A stretch of 8,541 bases of DNA from Thermoprotei archaeon (GTDB taxonomy: Archaea; Thermoproteota; Thermoprotei; QMSL01; B3-G16): NCBI GenBank assembly GCA_021158375.1, contig JAGGUS010000015.1, positions 1 through 8,541 on the forward strand, read 5' to 3'. This document shows, piece after piece, positions 1-5,738 of the stretch. The notes below the pieces were generated by a model. The model did not search any database. It was not told where the DNA came from and saw only the letters and a program-made list of their open reading frames with translations. A program made the position numbers and the translations under genes. Within the stretch, counting starts at the first letter, position 1, and every line of letters starts with the position of its first letter.

Positions 1-57
1 CCTTGAATAGAGTAGACCTCAGCTACTTTAGTGAACCCGTATTTATAATCCCAGTAT
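1..57 (-). promoter_or_regulatory. possible promoter for a gene beyond the left edge
   Basis: Read on the minus strand, this tail contains TTATAAAT at 41-48, a reasonable archaeal TATA box, just downstream of the stop codon of the 187-residue gene. A transcript would start near base 18, so any gene it serves would begin outside the window. No ATG occurs between the TATA box and the edge. The call rests on one AT-rich motif and the absence of any other content here. Confidence 0.25.
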
Positions 58-621
58 TCACGAAGACTGCTCCTCTCCCTGAAGGAGAAAAAGGTGGCCA
101 AAAGAAGGAGTACTCTCTGTAGCTACCTTAGGGGTTTTCGTTAGGTTGAAGGAGACTGTCTTTACAAGTACAGGTTCGTTGGGAACTACTTCTACTACTG
201 CTACAGCATCGTAAAGTTCCTTACCATTCCAATATATTATGGTAATGGCATAATTATGAGCAGGAGTTACAATAGGGACTACTCCTCCTTCAATAGGGCG
301 TAGTTTAACTAGCTTAACGAAGATCTTGAAGGTAAGTTTAGATTTAAATTTGCCATGATACAGAAGCACAGATGGGCATTTAGTGAAGTTATGAACTATC
401 ATGATGAGTTTAGACGTCTCATAAAACGGTTTGCCTTCTAGCAGTACTTTATCTATTGTTATGGTTAATGTAGAGTAGCTATAGCCCTTTGTTTCTAATT
501 CGGCTAACCAGGTCTTCTTATCTATAACTTCACGATTGTAAGTATGATAGGTAAGGATACCAGTAGCAATAAGTATCGCCACTAGAGGGAGAGATATAGC
601 GCGTCTCCGGCACGAAAACAT
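58..621 (-). CDS. hypothetical membrane-anchored or exported protein (187 aa)
   Basis: I do not recognise this family. The N-terminus is MFSCRRRAIS followed by a hydrophobic segment at about residues 9-26, and the remaining roughly 160 residues are soluble with many alternating hydrophobic positions, suggesting a beta-rich domain outside the membrane. Three arginines followed by Ala-Ile and a hydrophobic run fit the general form of an archaeal class III (type IV pilin-like) signal peptide, with cleavage after Ala8, but a plain signal anchor fits too. The protein ends in a hydrophilic Ser/Gln/Glu tail. The ATG at 621 is supported by a TATA box at 653-660, which places the transcript start about 9 bases upstream. 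It is separated from the DUF1611 gene by 117 bases and probably transcribed on its own. Function is unknown. Confidence 0.7.
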   Translation of the reverse strand: MFSCRRRAISLPLVAILIATGILTYHTYNREVIDKKTWLAELETKGYSYSTLTITIDKVLLEGKPFYETSKLIMIVHNFTKCPSVLLYHGKFKSKLTFKIFVKLVKLRPIEGGVVPIVTPAHNYAITIIYWNGKELYDAVAVVEVVPNEPVLVKTVSFNLTKTPKVATESTPSFGHLFLLQGEEQSS

Positions 622-652
622 ATAACCACGAGTAAAATAGTACCTAGATAGG

Positions 653-660
653 GATATAAA
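653..660 (-). promoter_or_regulatory. TATA box of the 187-aa gene
   Basis: On the minus strand the sequence reads CGAAACA-TTTATATC. TTTATATC is a good archaeal TATA box and the A-rich bases before it could serve as the TFB recognition element (BRE). Its centre is about 35 bases before the ATG at 621, predicting a leader of roughly 9 bases and no room for a ribosome binding site. Confidence 0.5.
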
Positions 661-738
661 TGTTTCGTTACTCGATCATTATCTAAAATGTATTTTTTTA
701 TTGATTAATGGTATAAAATTGAGTATTAACTACTAAGA

Positions 739-1788
739 TCATCGTAGATATTTATTAATAGCATCGACTAATCTACCCCTATCTCTACGTGGGTCAGCAA
801 CAGGTAAGTTCAATTCGTTTTCCAAGGCTTCACACATTTCAAGCACTTCAGTATTGCTTCGCCTATAGCCCATTATGGAGATAGCTACTACCTTAGCTGT
901 AGGACATAGGAACTCAAGCGCCTTTATCTCCCTCTTAAGAGGTTCCATTGGGACGTTCATTTCATCCCTAACTCTACGCCAAGGATCATGAGCTAGTACA
1001 ATCAGATTGGGCATGGATCCGTAAAGGATAGAGAGAGCTACTTGACCATATGCAGGGTGTAGAACAGAGGCTTGCCCTTCTACTATTACAGGATCAAATC
1101 CATTATCATCTAAATTCAATATAAGTTGCTCTACAACGCCAGGACAGAAATCAGAGGGTATAGCGTCAATTACAGCTCCTGCATGAGCCCAAGCTAAGAT
1201 TAAAGTCTGGCCTGTAGCTACTATACCGGGGTTATAACCTCTATGTTTAAGACCTTTCTCCAATTCAAGAACGGTTACGTTTTTCCCAACTACACAGTCT
1301 GTACCAGCTACGAGAATTCTAGCGCAGTTAGTCTTGAGCACATCACCGTTCCATATTCTTAGCCTATCTCTAGGTGGTTTCCTAATATCATGTATCCTTA
1401 CACCGCATTTTCTAGCTAATTCGCTGAATTCAGGGTCATCGCCTAGAAAGTAATGTAGGCCACTCCATATATCAAGACCTTTTGTTATCGCATCTGCGAT
1501 TACTTTTCGATATTCTTTAGGCAATGTGCCACCTACTGTTGCAATACCAATTATTAAGACTTCAGGAGAGTACGACATGGCCTCATTGAGGTCTTTAACT
1601 ACAGGGATTCCAACTTTGCCTATACCGATTACTTCACCTGCATCCTTATGCGCATTGTTAGAGTCTATAACTGCTACCACATTAAATTTACGGTTGTTGT
1701 ACATTATCAGAATATTCGTAGTCTTTCCAGTAAGCGATCCAAGAGATCCTTCAGCAAGTATTACGGCTCTTCTTGGTCTAGACATCAT
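739..1788 (-). CDS. DUF1611 (COG3367, DgcN-like) P-loop protein
   Basis: This 349-residue protein matches the DUF1611 family over its full length. The N-terminal Rossmann-like domain (residues about 6-130) contains AEGSLGSLTGKTT (12-24) and VVAVIDSNNAHKDAGEV. The C-terminal P-loop domain contains GTDCVVGKNVT (162-172), the family form of the nucleotide-binding loop, followed by VEGQASVLHPAYG (236-248) and VLAHDP. Also present are the typical SGLHYFLGDDPE segment (109-120) and a Cys-rich region (C155, C165, C215). The best-known member, bacterial DgcN, is described as a D-glutamate N-acetyltransferase acting with the DgcA enolase-family enzyme. No DgcA is nearby, so that role should not be carried over. 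The gene lies 113 bases downstream of MIPS. No Shine-Dalgarno sequence precedes ATG 1788, but a TATA box is at the distance expected for a leaderless transcript. Family assignment is firm; function here is unknown. Confidence 0.88.
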   Translation of the reverse strand: MMSRPRRAVILAEGSLGSLTGKTTNILIMYNNRKFNVVAVIDSNNAHKDAGEVIGIGKVGIPVVKDLNEAMSYSPEVLIIGIATVGGTLPKEYRKVIADAITKGLDIWSGLHYFLGDDPEFSELARKCGVRIHDIRKPPRDRLRIWNGDVLKTNCARILVAGTDCVVGKNVTVLELEKGLKHRGYNPGIVATGQTLILAWAHAGAVIDAIPSDFCPGVVEQLILNLDDNGFDPVIVEGQASVLHPAYGQVALSILYGSMPNLIVLAHDPWRRVRDEMNVPMEPLKREIKALEFLCPTAKVVAISIMGYRRSNTEVLEMCEALENELNLPVADPRRDRGRLVDAINKYLR

Positions 1789-1811
1789 AAAAGTAAATCA
1801 GATGCTTTACC

Positions 1812-1819
1812 TAATAAAT
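1812..1819 (-). promoter_or_regulatory. TATA box for a leaderless DUF1611 transcript
   Basis: The minus strand reads ACAAAA-TTTATTAG, a BRE/TATA pair whose centre is about 27 bases from the ATG at 1788. That is the spacing for a transcript starting at the start codon itself, and it agrees with the missing Shine-Dalgarno sequence. Two other TATA-like stretches further up, at 1822-1831 (TCTATATGAC) and 1841-1848 (CTTATATG, minus strand), are alternatives giving leaders of about 12 and 30 bases. Confidence 0.45.
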
Positions 1820-1865
1820 TTTGTCATATAGAAAAAGGACATATAAGTAAAACTAATTATGGACT

Positions 1866-1890
1866 TAAAAACCATAATAGTTTGTGGTTT
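1866..1890 (-). terminator. possible hairpin and T-run terminator of MIPS
   Basis: On the minus strand AAACCA (1890-1885) pairs with TGGTTT (1874-1869) across a 10-base loop, and the right arm runs into TTTTT (1871-1867). It begins 12 bases after the MIPS stop codon. The stem is short and archaea often terminate on T-runs without a hairpin, so this is only a candidate. Confidence 0.35.
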
Positions 1891-1901
1891 AGCACTTTAT
1901 T

Positions 1902-3074
1902 TTATTGTACAGGTATTTTCTCTTCCTCGGTGGCCATCTCTTTATTCCGTATGCTATTAATGAATTCAATGAGTCTCTGATATGCTAAAATTCGGGCTAT
2001 GTTCTTTGACCCTAGTGGTGCTGGTCGCTTCATGAAGAAAGCATTAATTTCATATATAGTGCCTGCGATTCCTGCATCAAGCGCTAGCTTTGCTAGCCTG
2101 GCGAGGTCTACTATGTAACCAGCTAGTGCAGGACTATCATTAATCCTCATATTAACTATTATTTCATCTATGACTCCATTGAATGATTCGTACATTATGT
2201 GCATTGCTACGAATTTCTTGTCGCCTAATGGCTCTAGATAACCAGTTGGTCTTATGTAGTTCGGCGCTTCATATCCTAGTATATCCTTTACAACGCTACT
2301 CTTCGTCTCCTTTTTAGCCTTGTTTCGGCTTTCGTCTGTTAGGGCTAGGAAGTCCGTATTTCCACCTATGTTAAATTGCGCTATTGAGTAGACCTTTCTA
2401 TTTCTCTCTCTTAGATGCTCTAGTATGTCTGCAGTAAGCGGAGTTGCGCCAGTAGCGCCATCATCGCCTAGTACTAAAGCGTTTACCCTTTCGGCAGCGG
2501 AGACTATTACGGGATTATTGGCTACTGGCGTTGGTATTAAGTTGACGTATGCTACCGGTCTAGTTTCCTCAGCATATCTCAGTGCAAGATAAGCGTATAC
2601 TTGGGATGGAGCGGCTTTGCCAGCTAATACGTCCTTTTCATATTCTTCCCACGTGTTGTATATTTTACCTTCTTGTGTAGTAGTTACATCCACTATGACA
2701 TCCGGCTTTAATTCTTCAAATACTTTGTATACTAGATCCATTGTATCTTTGTGATCTCCGTCTGCTTGATATATCGGGAATAAATCCTTTACGAACTCTC
2801 CACCTAGGCCTGGGTAGACTTTTATGTCTTTTAGAGTGACGGGTACATTGTCCATATTGTATATGCGCTTAGCCACATCATATATCGATGAGTTCACCTT
2901 TCGTTCATCTATATCAATTGCACCTACGATCTCTATATCGTTTATGGTTATACCTAGATCTACATTAGCTAGCGGTACTCCATATGGTTTTATCTCGCCT
3001 TTCTTTATCCGCTCTAGGCCTACACTGAATGTCGTGCCTACCATACCTAGACCTAATATTAGGACCCTAACCAT
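1902..3074 (-). CDS. L-myo-inositol-1-phosphate synthase (MIPS)
   Basis: This enzyme converts glucose-6-phosphate to L-myo-inositol-1-phosphate with bound NAD, in the cytoplasm, the entry step to DIP and inositol phospholipids. From Met at 3074 it is 390 residues, the usual size of short archaeal-type MIPS. The dinucleotide-binding loop GLGMVGTT is at residues 8-15. The family motifs NLIPTPVANNP (178-188), GDDGATGATP (203-212) and NIGGNTDF (236-243) follow. The lysine cluster RNKAKKETKSSVVK (250-263) carries conserved active-site lysines of the family, and DSPALAG (313-319) is present. Two ATGs are adjacent. The full Shine-Dalgarno GGAGGTGA (3079-3086) lies 1 base from the first ATG (3077) but 4 from the second (3074), so the second is preferred. 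The protein ends in a short charged tail (residues 377-390). It lies downstream of the two other DIP genes but has its own 286-base upstream region. Confidence 0.95.
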   Translation of the reverse strand: MVRVLILGLGMVGTTFSVGLERIKKGEIKPYGVPLANVDLGITINDIEIVGAIDIDERKVNSSIYDVAKRIYNMDNVPVTLKDIKVYPGLGGEFVKDLFPIYQADGDHKDTMDLVYKVFEELKPDVIVDVTTTQEGKIYNTWEEYEKDVLAGKAAPSQVYAYLALRYAEETRPVAYVNLIPTPVANNPVIVSAAERVNALVLGDDGATGATPLTADILEHLRERNRKVYSIAQFNIGGNTDFLALTDESRNKAKKETKSSVVKDILGYEAPNYIRPTGYLEPLGDKKFVAMHIMYESFNGVIDEIIVNMRINDSPALAGYIVDLARLAKLALDAGIAGTIYEINAFFMKRPAPLGSKNIARILAYQRLIEFINSIRNKEMATEEEKIPVQ

Positions 3075-3078
3075 CATC

Positions 3079-3086
3079 TCACCTCC
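3079..3086 (-). promoter_or_regulatory. strong ribosome binding site deciding the MIPS start
   Basis: GGAGGTGA on the minus strand is complementary over 8 bases to the usual archaeal 16S rRNA 3' end. It is the strongest such site in the window. Its distance favours the second of two consecutive ATG codons (3074). Its presence means the MIPS message has a leader, unlike the predicted leaderless wtpA and DUF1611 messages. Confidence 0.75.
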
Positions 3087-3205
3087 GATGGGTGAATGTT
3101 AATTTGACTGAAATCTTATGTAGAAGAGTATACTAAGAGGATTGGGCAGGTAAGACGAGCTGATACTTCTATTTTCAGAGGGGGTATATGAACTTTTCGC
3201 AGGGA

Positions 3206-3226
3206 TTTATATACCAGCAGTCTGCT
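3206..3226 (-). promoter_or_regulatory. MIPS promoter with adjacent palindrome
   Basis: The minus strand carries TATATAAA at 3206-3213, the most canonical TATA box in the spacer. The predicted transcript start is near 3183, giving a leader of roughly 100 bases. An 11-bp palindrome, AGCAG-T-CTGCT (3216-3226), lies directly upstream of the TATA box, where the TFB element would be, and could be a regulator site. Weaker TATA-like stretches lie nearer the gene at about 3182-3189 and 3128-3136. The rest of the 286-base spacer (3227-3360 and 3087-3180) shows only short inverted repeats and no gene that I can support. Confidence 0.4.
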
Positions 3227-3360
3227 TCTCTATAGCATTATCTACGTTTTGTTATGTATCACTTAGAGTTCATTATCATCTGGAAATGATATATTATCAA
3301 CGACTACCTATACTTGATTATAAGTTTGACCACTATACCAGTACGGTCGCCTACATAATT

Positions 3361-4134
3361 TTAGTGTATTTGAGAGATACCGATATATTTCCGCACTATG
3401 GTAGTTGCGCGTTCAATTAGTGTCTTAGCCATAGTTCTTGCCTTATGTAAGTCTTCCATAGTGTCTATATCAATCCATGGAAGACCGCGTATATCCGCTA
3501 TTAACACCTTCTTTCCCTGTTCTACTGAGTATTGTATTAGGCTAGATAGCTCTACTTCATGATTATGAGTTGCATAGCTAGAATAAACATCGTATAGATC
3601 CCTCTTCATTATAAAAAGTCCTATGTCTATGTGAGTGTACTGAGTTAGGTTCTTGCCTATTTGTTTTACATGCCCTTCTTTAGTGAATATCTTAGTTGCC
3701 TCATCCATATTGACATAACGAGGATTAGAGTCAGCGCCTATTAGGATGTCGAAGTCATAATCCACGCTAGCGCTTAGGAGAGCTATAGGTATCTTTGGAT
3801 CATATATATGATCTGACATCGAGAGGAAGAATCTGTCTTTGACATTTTTCATACCTAAGAGAAGGCTATAACCATTACCTCGCTCAGGTTTATTGTTTAT
3901 TACAAAATCAGCATTTATGTCTATTTCACCTAGTGCTTCAGATATGGGCTCGTAGCTTTTAGGATTGACTACTATATGAAAATGCTCAACACCAGCATTT
4001 AGAAGAGAAGCGATAGTATATAGAATGAGGGGGACTTCTGAAACCCTTATTAATGGCTTAGGTATTCCCGTGATGTGGCTTTTCATCCTAGTACCTAGCC
4101 CAGCTGCTAGAATTATTGCTTCTCTAATAAGCAT
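3361..4134 (-). CDS. CTP:inositol-1-phosphate cytidylyltransferase (IPCT)
   Basis: A 257-residue sugar-phosphate nucleotidyltransferase. The N-terminal signature AAGLGTRMKSHITGIPKPL (10-28) binds the CTP and carries the catalytic Arg and Lys. MSDHIY (106-111) contains the metal-binding Asp, and WIDIDTMEDL (220-229) the second acidic site. The MSDH motif, the short TGIPKPL loop and the neighbouring genes point to inositol-1-phosphate as substrate, making CDP-inositol for the next enzyme; a hexose-1-phosphate substrate cannot be excluded from the motifs alone. In Archaeoglobus and Pyrococcus this domain is fused to the transferase, but here it is a separate gene 92 bases downstream of it. Start ATG 4134 is supported by AGGTG at 4142-4146, 7 bases upstream. 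A TATA-like CTTTAAAT (4191-4198) suggests its own promoter. Confidence 0.88.
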   Translation of the reverse strand: MLIREAIILAAGLGTRMKSHITGIPKPLIRVSEVPLILYTIASLLNAGVEHFHIVVNPKSYEPISEALGEIDINADFVINNKPERGNGYSLLLGMKNVKDRFFLSMSDHIYDPKIPIALLSASVDYDFDILIGADSNPRYVNMDEATKIFTKEGHVKQIGKNLTQYTHIDIGLFIMKRDLYDVYSSYATHNHEVELSSLIQYSVEQGKKVLIADIRGLPWIDIDTMEDLHKARTMAKTLIERATTIVRKYIGISQIH

Positions 4135-4163
4135 AAAGAAGCACCTAACATAATAGTGCTTTA

Positions 4164-4210
4164 GATTCTTAAAATCCTTTCGTTAGAACTATTTAAAGAC
4201 TCTAAGAATC
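4164..4210 (-). promoter_or_regulatory. IPCT promoter region flanked by an inverted repeat
   Basis: The minus strand has CTTTAAAT at 4191-4198, predicting a transcript start near 4168 and a leader of about 34 bases with a ribosome binding site. Perfect 8-bp inverted repeats GATTCTTA (4164-4171) and TAAGAATC (4203-4210) bracket the TATA box and predicted start. The arms are 31 bases apart, so a DNA loop or a long-range RNA hairpin are both possible. The upstream arm lies 17 bases from the stop codon of the preceding gene. Confidence 0.35.
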
Positions 4211-4226
4211 ATAATCAAGATATAGC

Positions 4227-4877
4227 TTATTTTGTATTTAGCTCAACTTCACGATAGTTACGGAAGAGATCTATGAAACGGAGAATAGCATGAGTATACG
4301 TAAGTATAATTAACACTATTAATGTCTGATAGAGAAAGTCGAGGACACTACCGAGGAATATCACAAAGAGACGAATATCCCTAGAAGCTATGTGTGGAAT
4401 CTTAGTTAATGTTGGCGGTAAACCACAATATGCTCTGAAGGCGACATGTACAAAAGTACAGAGGAAAGTACCACCCAATGCTAGAAGACCAAGTAAATAA
4501 ATGAGAGCTGTATTTGGATGTGATAGAGCCGTTAGATATGTCAAACTAATTATGATAGAGAAGTCTACAAAGCGGTCTAGAACAGTATCTAGGAATCCTC
4601 CACTCTTAGTCATCATGTTAAGCGCTCTAGCGAGCTCACCATCAACACCATCTAAAATCGAAGAGAGTTGAGCAAGTATTCCTCCTATAACTGGTAGATG
4701 AAGTATGTATGCTAGTGCGGCAAGAAAGCCAACTAAGGCACTTATTACGCTCATGTGATTTGGTCTTAAAGGGAGATTATGCCTTATTATGGCTTGTGTA
4801 ATTCTCCAGGATATACGCCTATTGATATATATTGAGATAGGGCCATCGCCGGCTTTCCATGGTCTTATTTTCTTCAT
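4227..4877 (-). CDS. CDP-inositol:inositol-1-phosphate transferase (DIPPS)
   Basis: A 216-residue integral-membrane CDP-alcohol phosphotransferase that joins CDP-inositol to inositol-1-phosphate, giving phosphorylated DIP. The family signature D(x2)DG(x2)AR(x8)G(x3)D(x3)D is complete: D76, D79, G80, A83, R84, G93, D97 and D101. About six hydrophobic segments are visible, near residues 43-60, 62-75, 104-118, 124-145, 168-180 and 183-199. The amphipathic N-terminus has GDGPISIYINRRIS (10-23), as in known DIPPS domains, and a later SRDIRLFVIFLG stretch (165-176) also fits. A phosphatidylinositol-phosphate synthase is the main alternative; the IPCT and MIPS neighbours favour DIPPS. Codons TTG 4889, GTG 4886 and ATG 4883 are also in frame, but GGTGA (4883-4887) is 5 bases before ATG 4877, which I choose. 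Confidence 0.87.
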   Translation of the reverse strand: MKKIRPWKAGDGPISIYINRRISWRITQAIIRHNLPLRPNHMSVISALVGFLAALAYILHLPVIGGILAQLSSILDGVDGELARALNMMTKSGGFLDTVLDRFVDFSIIISLTYLTALSHPNTALIYLLGLLALGGTFLCTFVHVAFRAYCGLPPTLTKIPHIASRDIRLFVIFLGSVLDFLYQTLIVLIILTYTHAILRFIDLFRNYREVELNTK

Positions 4878-4882
4878 GAGCA

Positions 4883-4887
4883 TCACC
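4883..4887 (-). promoter_or_regulatory. ribosome binding site deciding the DIPPS start
   Basis: GGTGA on the minus strand, 5 bases before ATG 4877. The upstream in-frame candidates TTG 4889, GTG 4886 and ATG 4883 overlap or precede this site and so are unlikely starts. The geometry matches MIPS, IPCT and wtpC, each with GGTG(A) 4-7 bases before its chosen ATG. Confidence 0.6.
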
Positions 4888-4897
4888 AATCATAGTG

Positions 4898-4978
4898 AAG
4901 TATTGTTGAAATCACGATAAGTCAAATCGAAGTTATCCATAGAGCGTAGCTAAGACATAAAAAGGAAAGACAATACTT
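4898..4978 (-). repeat. inverted repeat spanning the DIPPS upstream region
   Basis: A perfect 9-bp inverted repeat, AAGTATTGT (4898-4906) and ACAATACTT (4970-4978), encloses most of the 123-base spacer between wtpC and the chosen DIPPS start. Between the arms, TTTTTATG on the minus strand (about 4956-4963) could be the DIPPS TATA box or a T-run ending the wtp message. The arms are 63 bases apart; chance occurrence in AT-rich DNA is possible. Confidence 0.3.
4958..4970 (-). terminator. possible pyrimidine-tract terminator of the wtp operon
   Basis: The minus strand reads TCTTTCCTTTTTA about 30 bases after the wtpC stop codon. T-rich tracts of this kind commonly end archaeal transcripts. No hairpin immediately precedes it, and part of it may instead be the TATA box of the next gene. 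Confidence 0.33.
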
Positions 4979-5000
4979 AGGTTTTACGGTAGTTGAGATA

Positions 5001-5738
5001 TTAATTACTATAATCAGCGCCTCTTAAGTACTCACTTAAAGGCAATATCTCATCGAGATATGGTCTCGCATATTCTGTCTTTATGAAGTCCTTTGGATGT
5101 GAGATGATGACAAACTTACCTTCTTTCATATAACCTACACGATCAGCCATCAATATAGCATCAATGATACTATGAGTGACATGTATCGCTGTAAAGCGTA
5201 ACCTTTCGTGAATTCTCTTTATAAAACGCCTAGATTTAGCTCTAAGCCGGGGATCTAAATTGGCAAAGGGTTCGTCTAAAAGTAGGACATGAGGCCTTAC
5301 TACTAGAGCTCTTGCCAAGGCCACCCGTTGCTTCTCACCTCCCGAAAGGCTATCAACGTTTCGGTTAAGGATGTGCTCTATTTCCAGAATAGAGGCTATC
5401 TCGTGGACTACTCGGTCTATGTAATCCTTAGATAGACCCTTTATTTTGAGGCCGTAGGCTATATTACCGAATACATTCATATGGGGAAAGAGCGAAAAAT
5501 CCTGAGGAATTAGAGCGAAATTACGCTTTTCAGGAGGCCAATAAGTTATGTCGATGCCGTTAACTTCTATCTTACCTTTTAGAGGCTTCAAGAACCCCAT
5601 CAACGTATACAAAAATACGGTCTTACCTACCCCGCTGGGACCAAGAACTACGAAGTATTCACCATCATTTATCTCTAAATAATCTATTATTAAACTGAAA
5701 TCGCCTAATTTTACGACTAAGTCCTTTATGAGTATCAT
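5001..5738 (-). CDS. wtpC: tungstate/molybdate ABC transporter ATPase (WtpC)
   Basis: A 245-residue ABC ATPase that drives the WtpB permease from the cytoplasmic side. All catalytic motifs are intact: Walker A GPSGVGKT (33-40), Q-loop Gln79 in IPQDFSLFPH, signature LSGGEKQ (131-137), Walker B LLLDEP with D155 and E156, D-loop NLD (160-162) and H-loop His189. The protein stops soon after the nucleotide-binding domain, about 100 residues shorter than ModC-type or Pyrococcus WtpC proteins. It therefore lacks the C-terminal MOP/TOBE oxyanion-binding domain that gives feedback inhibition in those. The start ATG overlaps the wtpB stop codon (ATGA), with GGTGA (5746-5750) 7 bases upstream, so translation is probably coupled to wtpB. 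Substrate is inferred from wtpA. Confidence 0.9.
   Translation of the reverse strand: MILIKDLVVKLGDFSLIIDYLEINDGEYFVVLGPSGVGKTVFLYTLMGFLKPLKGKIEVNGIDITYWPPEKRNFALIPQDFSLFPHMNVFGNIAYGLKIKGLSKDYIDRVVHEIASILEIEHILNRNVDSLSGGEKQRVALARALVVRPHVLLLDEPFANLDPRLRAKSRRFIKRIHERLRFTAIHVTHSIIDAILMADRVGYMKEGKFVIISHPKDFIKTEYARPYLDEILPLSEYLRGADYSN

Noticed and set aside
1526..1980. Two plus-strand open frames of about 100 codons
   Set aside because: They overlap the DUF1611 and MIPS genes antisense, have no family motifs, no plausible ribosome binding site or TATA box, and their composition mirrors the opposite strand's coding pattern.
2824..3102. Plus-strand open frame of 92 codons
   Set aside because: It is antisense to the well-supported MIPS N-terminal half; its sequence is the shadow of the Rossmann domain codons and has no recognisable features.
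3258..3300. Short inverted repeat TATCAT / ATGATA and repeated GATAAT words in the spacer between IPCT and MIPS
   Set aside because: The arms are only 6 bp in very AT-rich DNA, with no T-run and no relation to a promoter or coding end.
3328..3341. CTGGTATAGTGGTC on the minus strand, resembling a tRNA D-arm / A box
   Set aside because: No T-arm (GGTTCGA-type) sequence, anticodon stem or matching acceptor arms follow within tRNA length, so it is not a tRNA gene.
3075..3360. Possible C/D box small RNA in the long MIPS upstream spacer
   Set aside because: No properly spaced C (RTGATGA) and D (CTGA) box pairs were seen on either strand.
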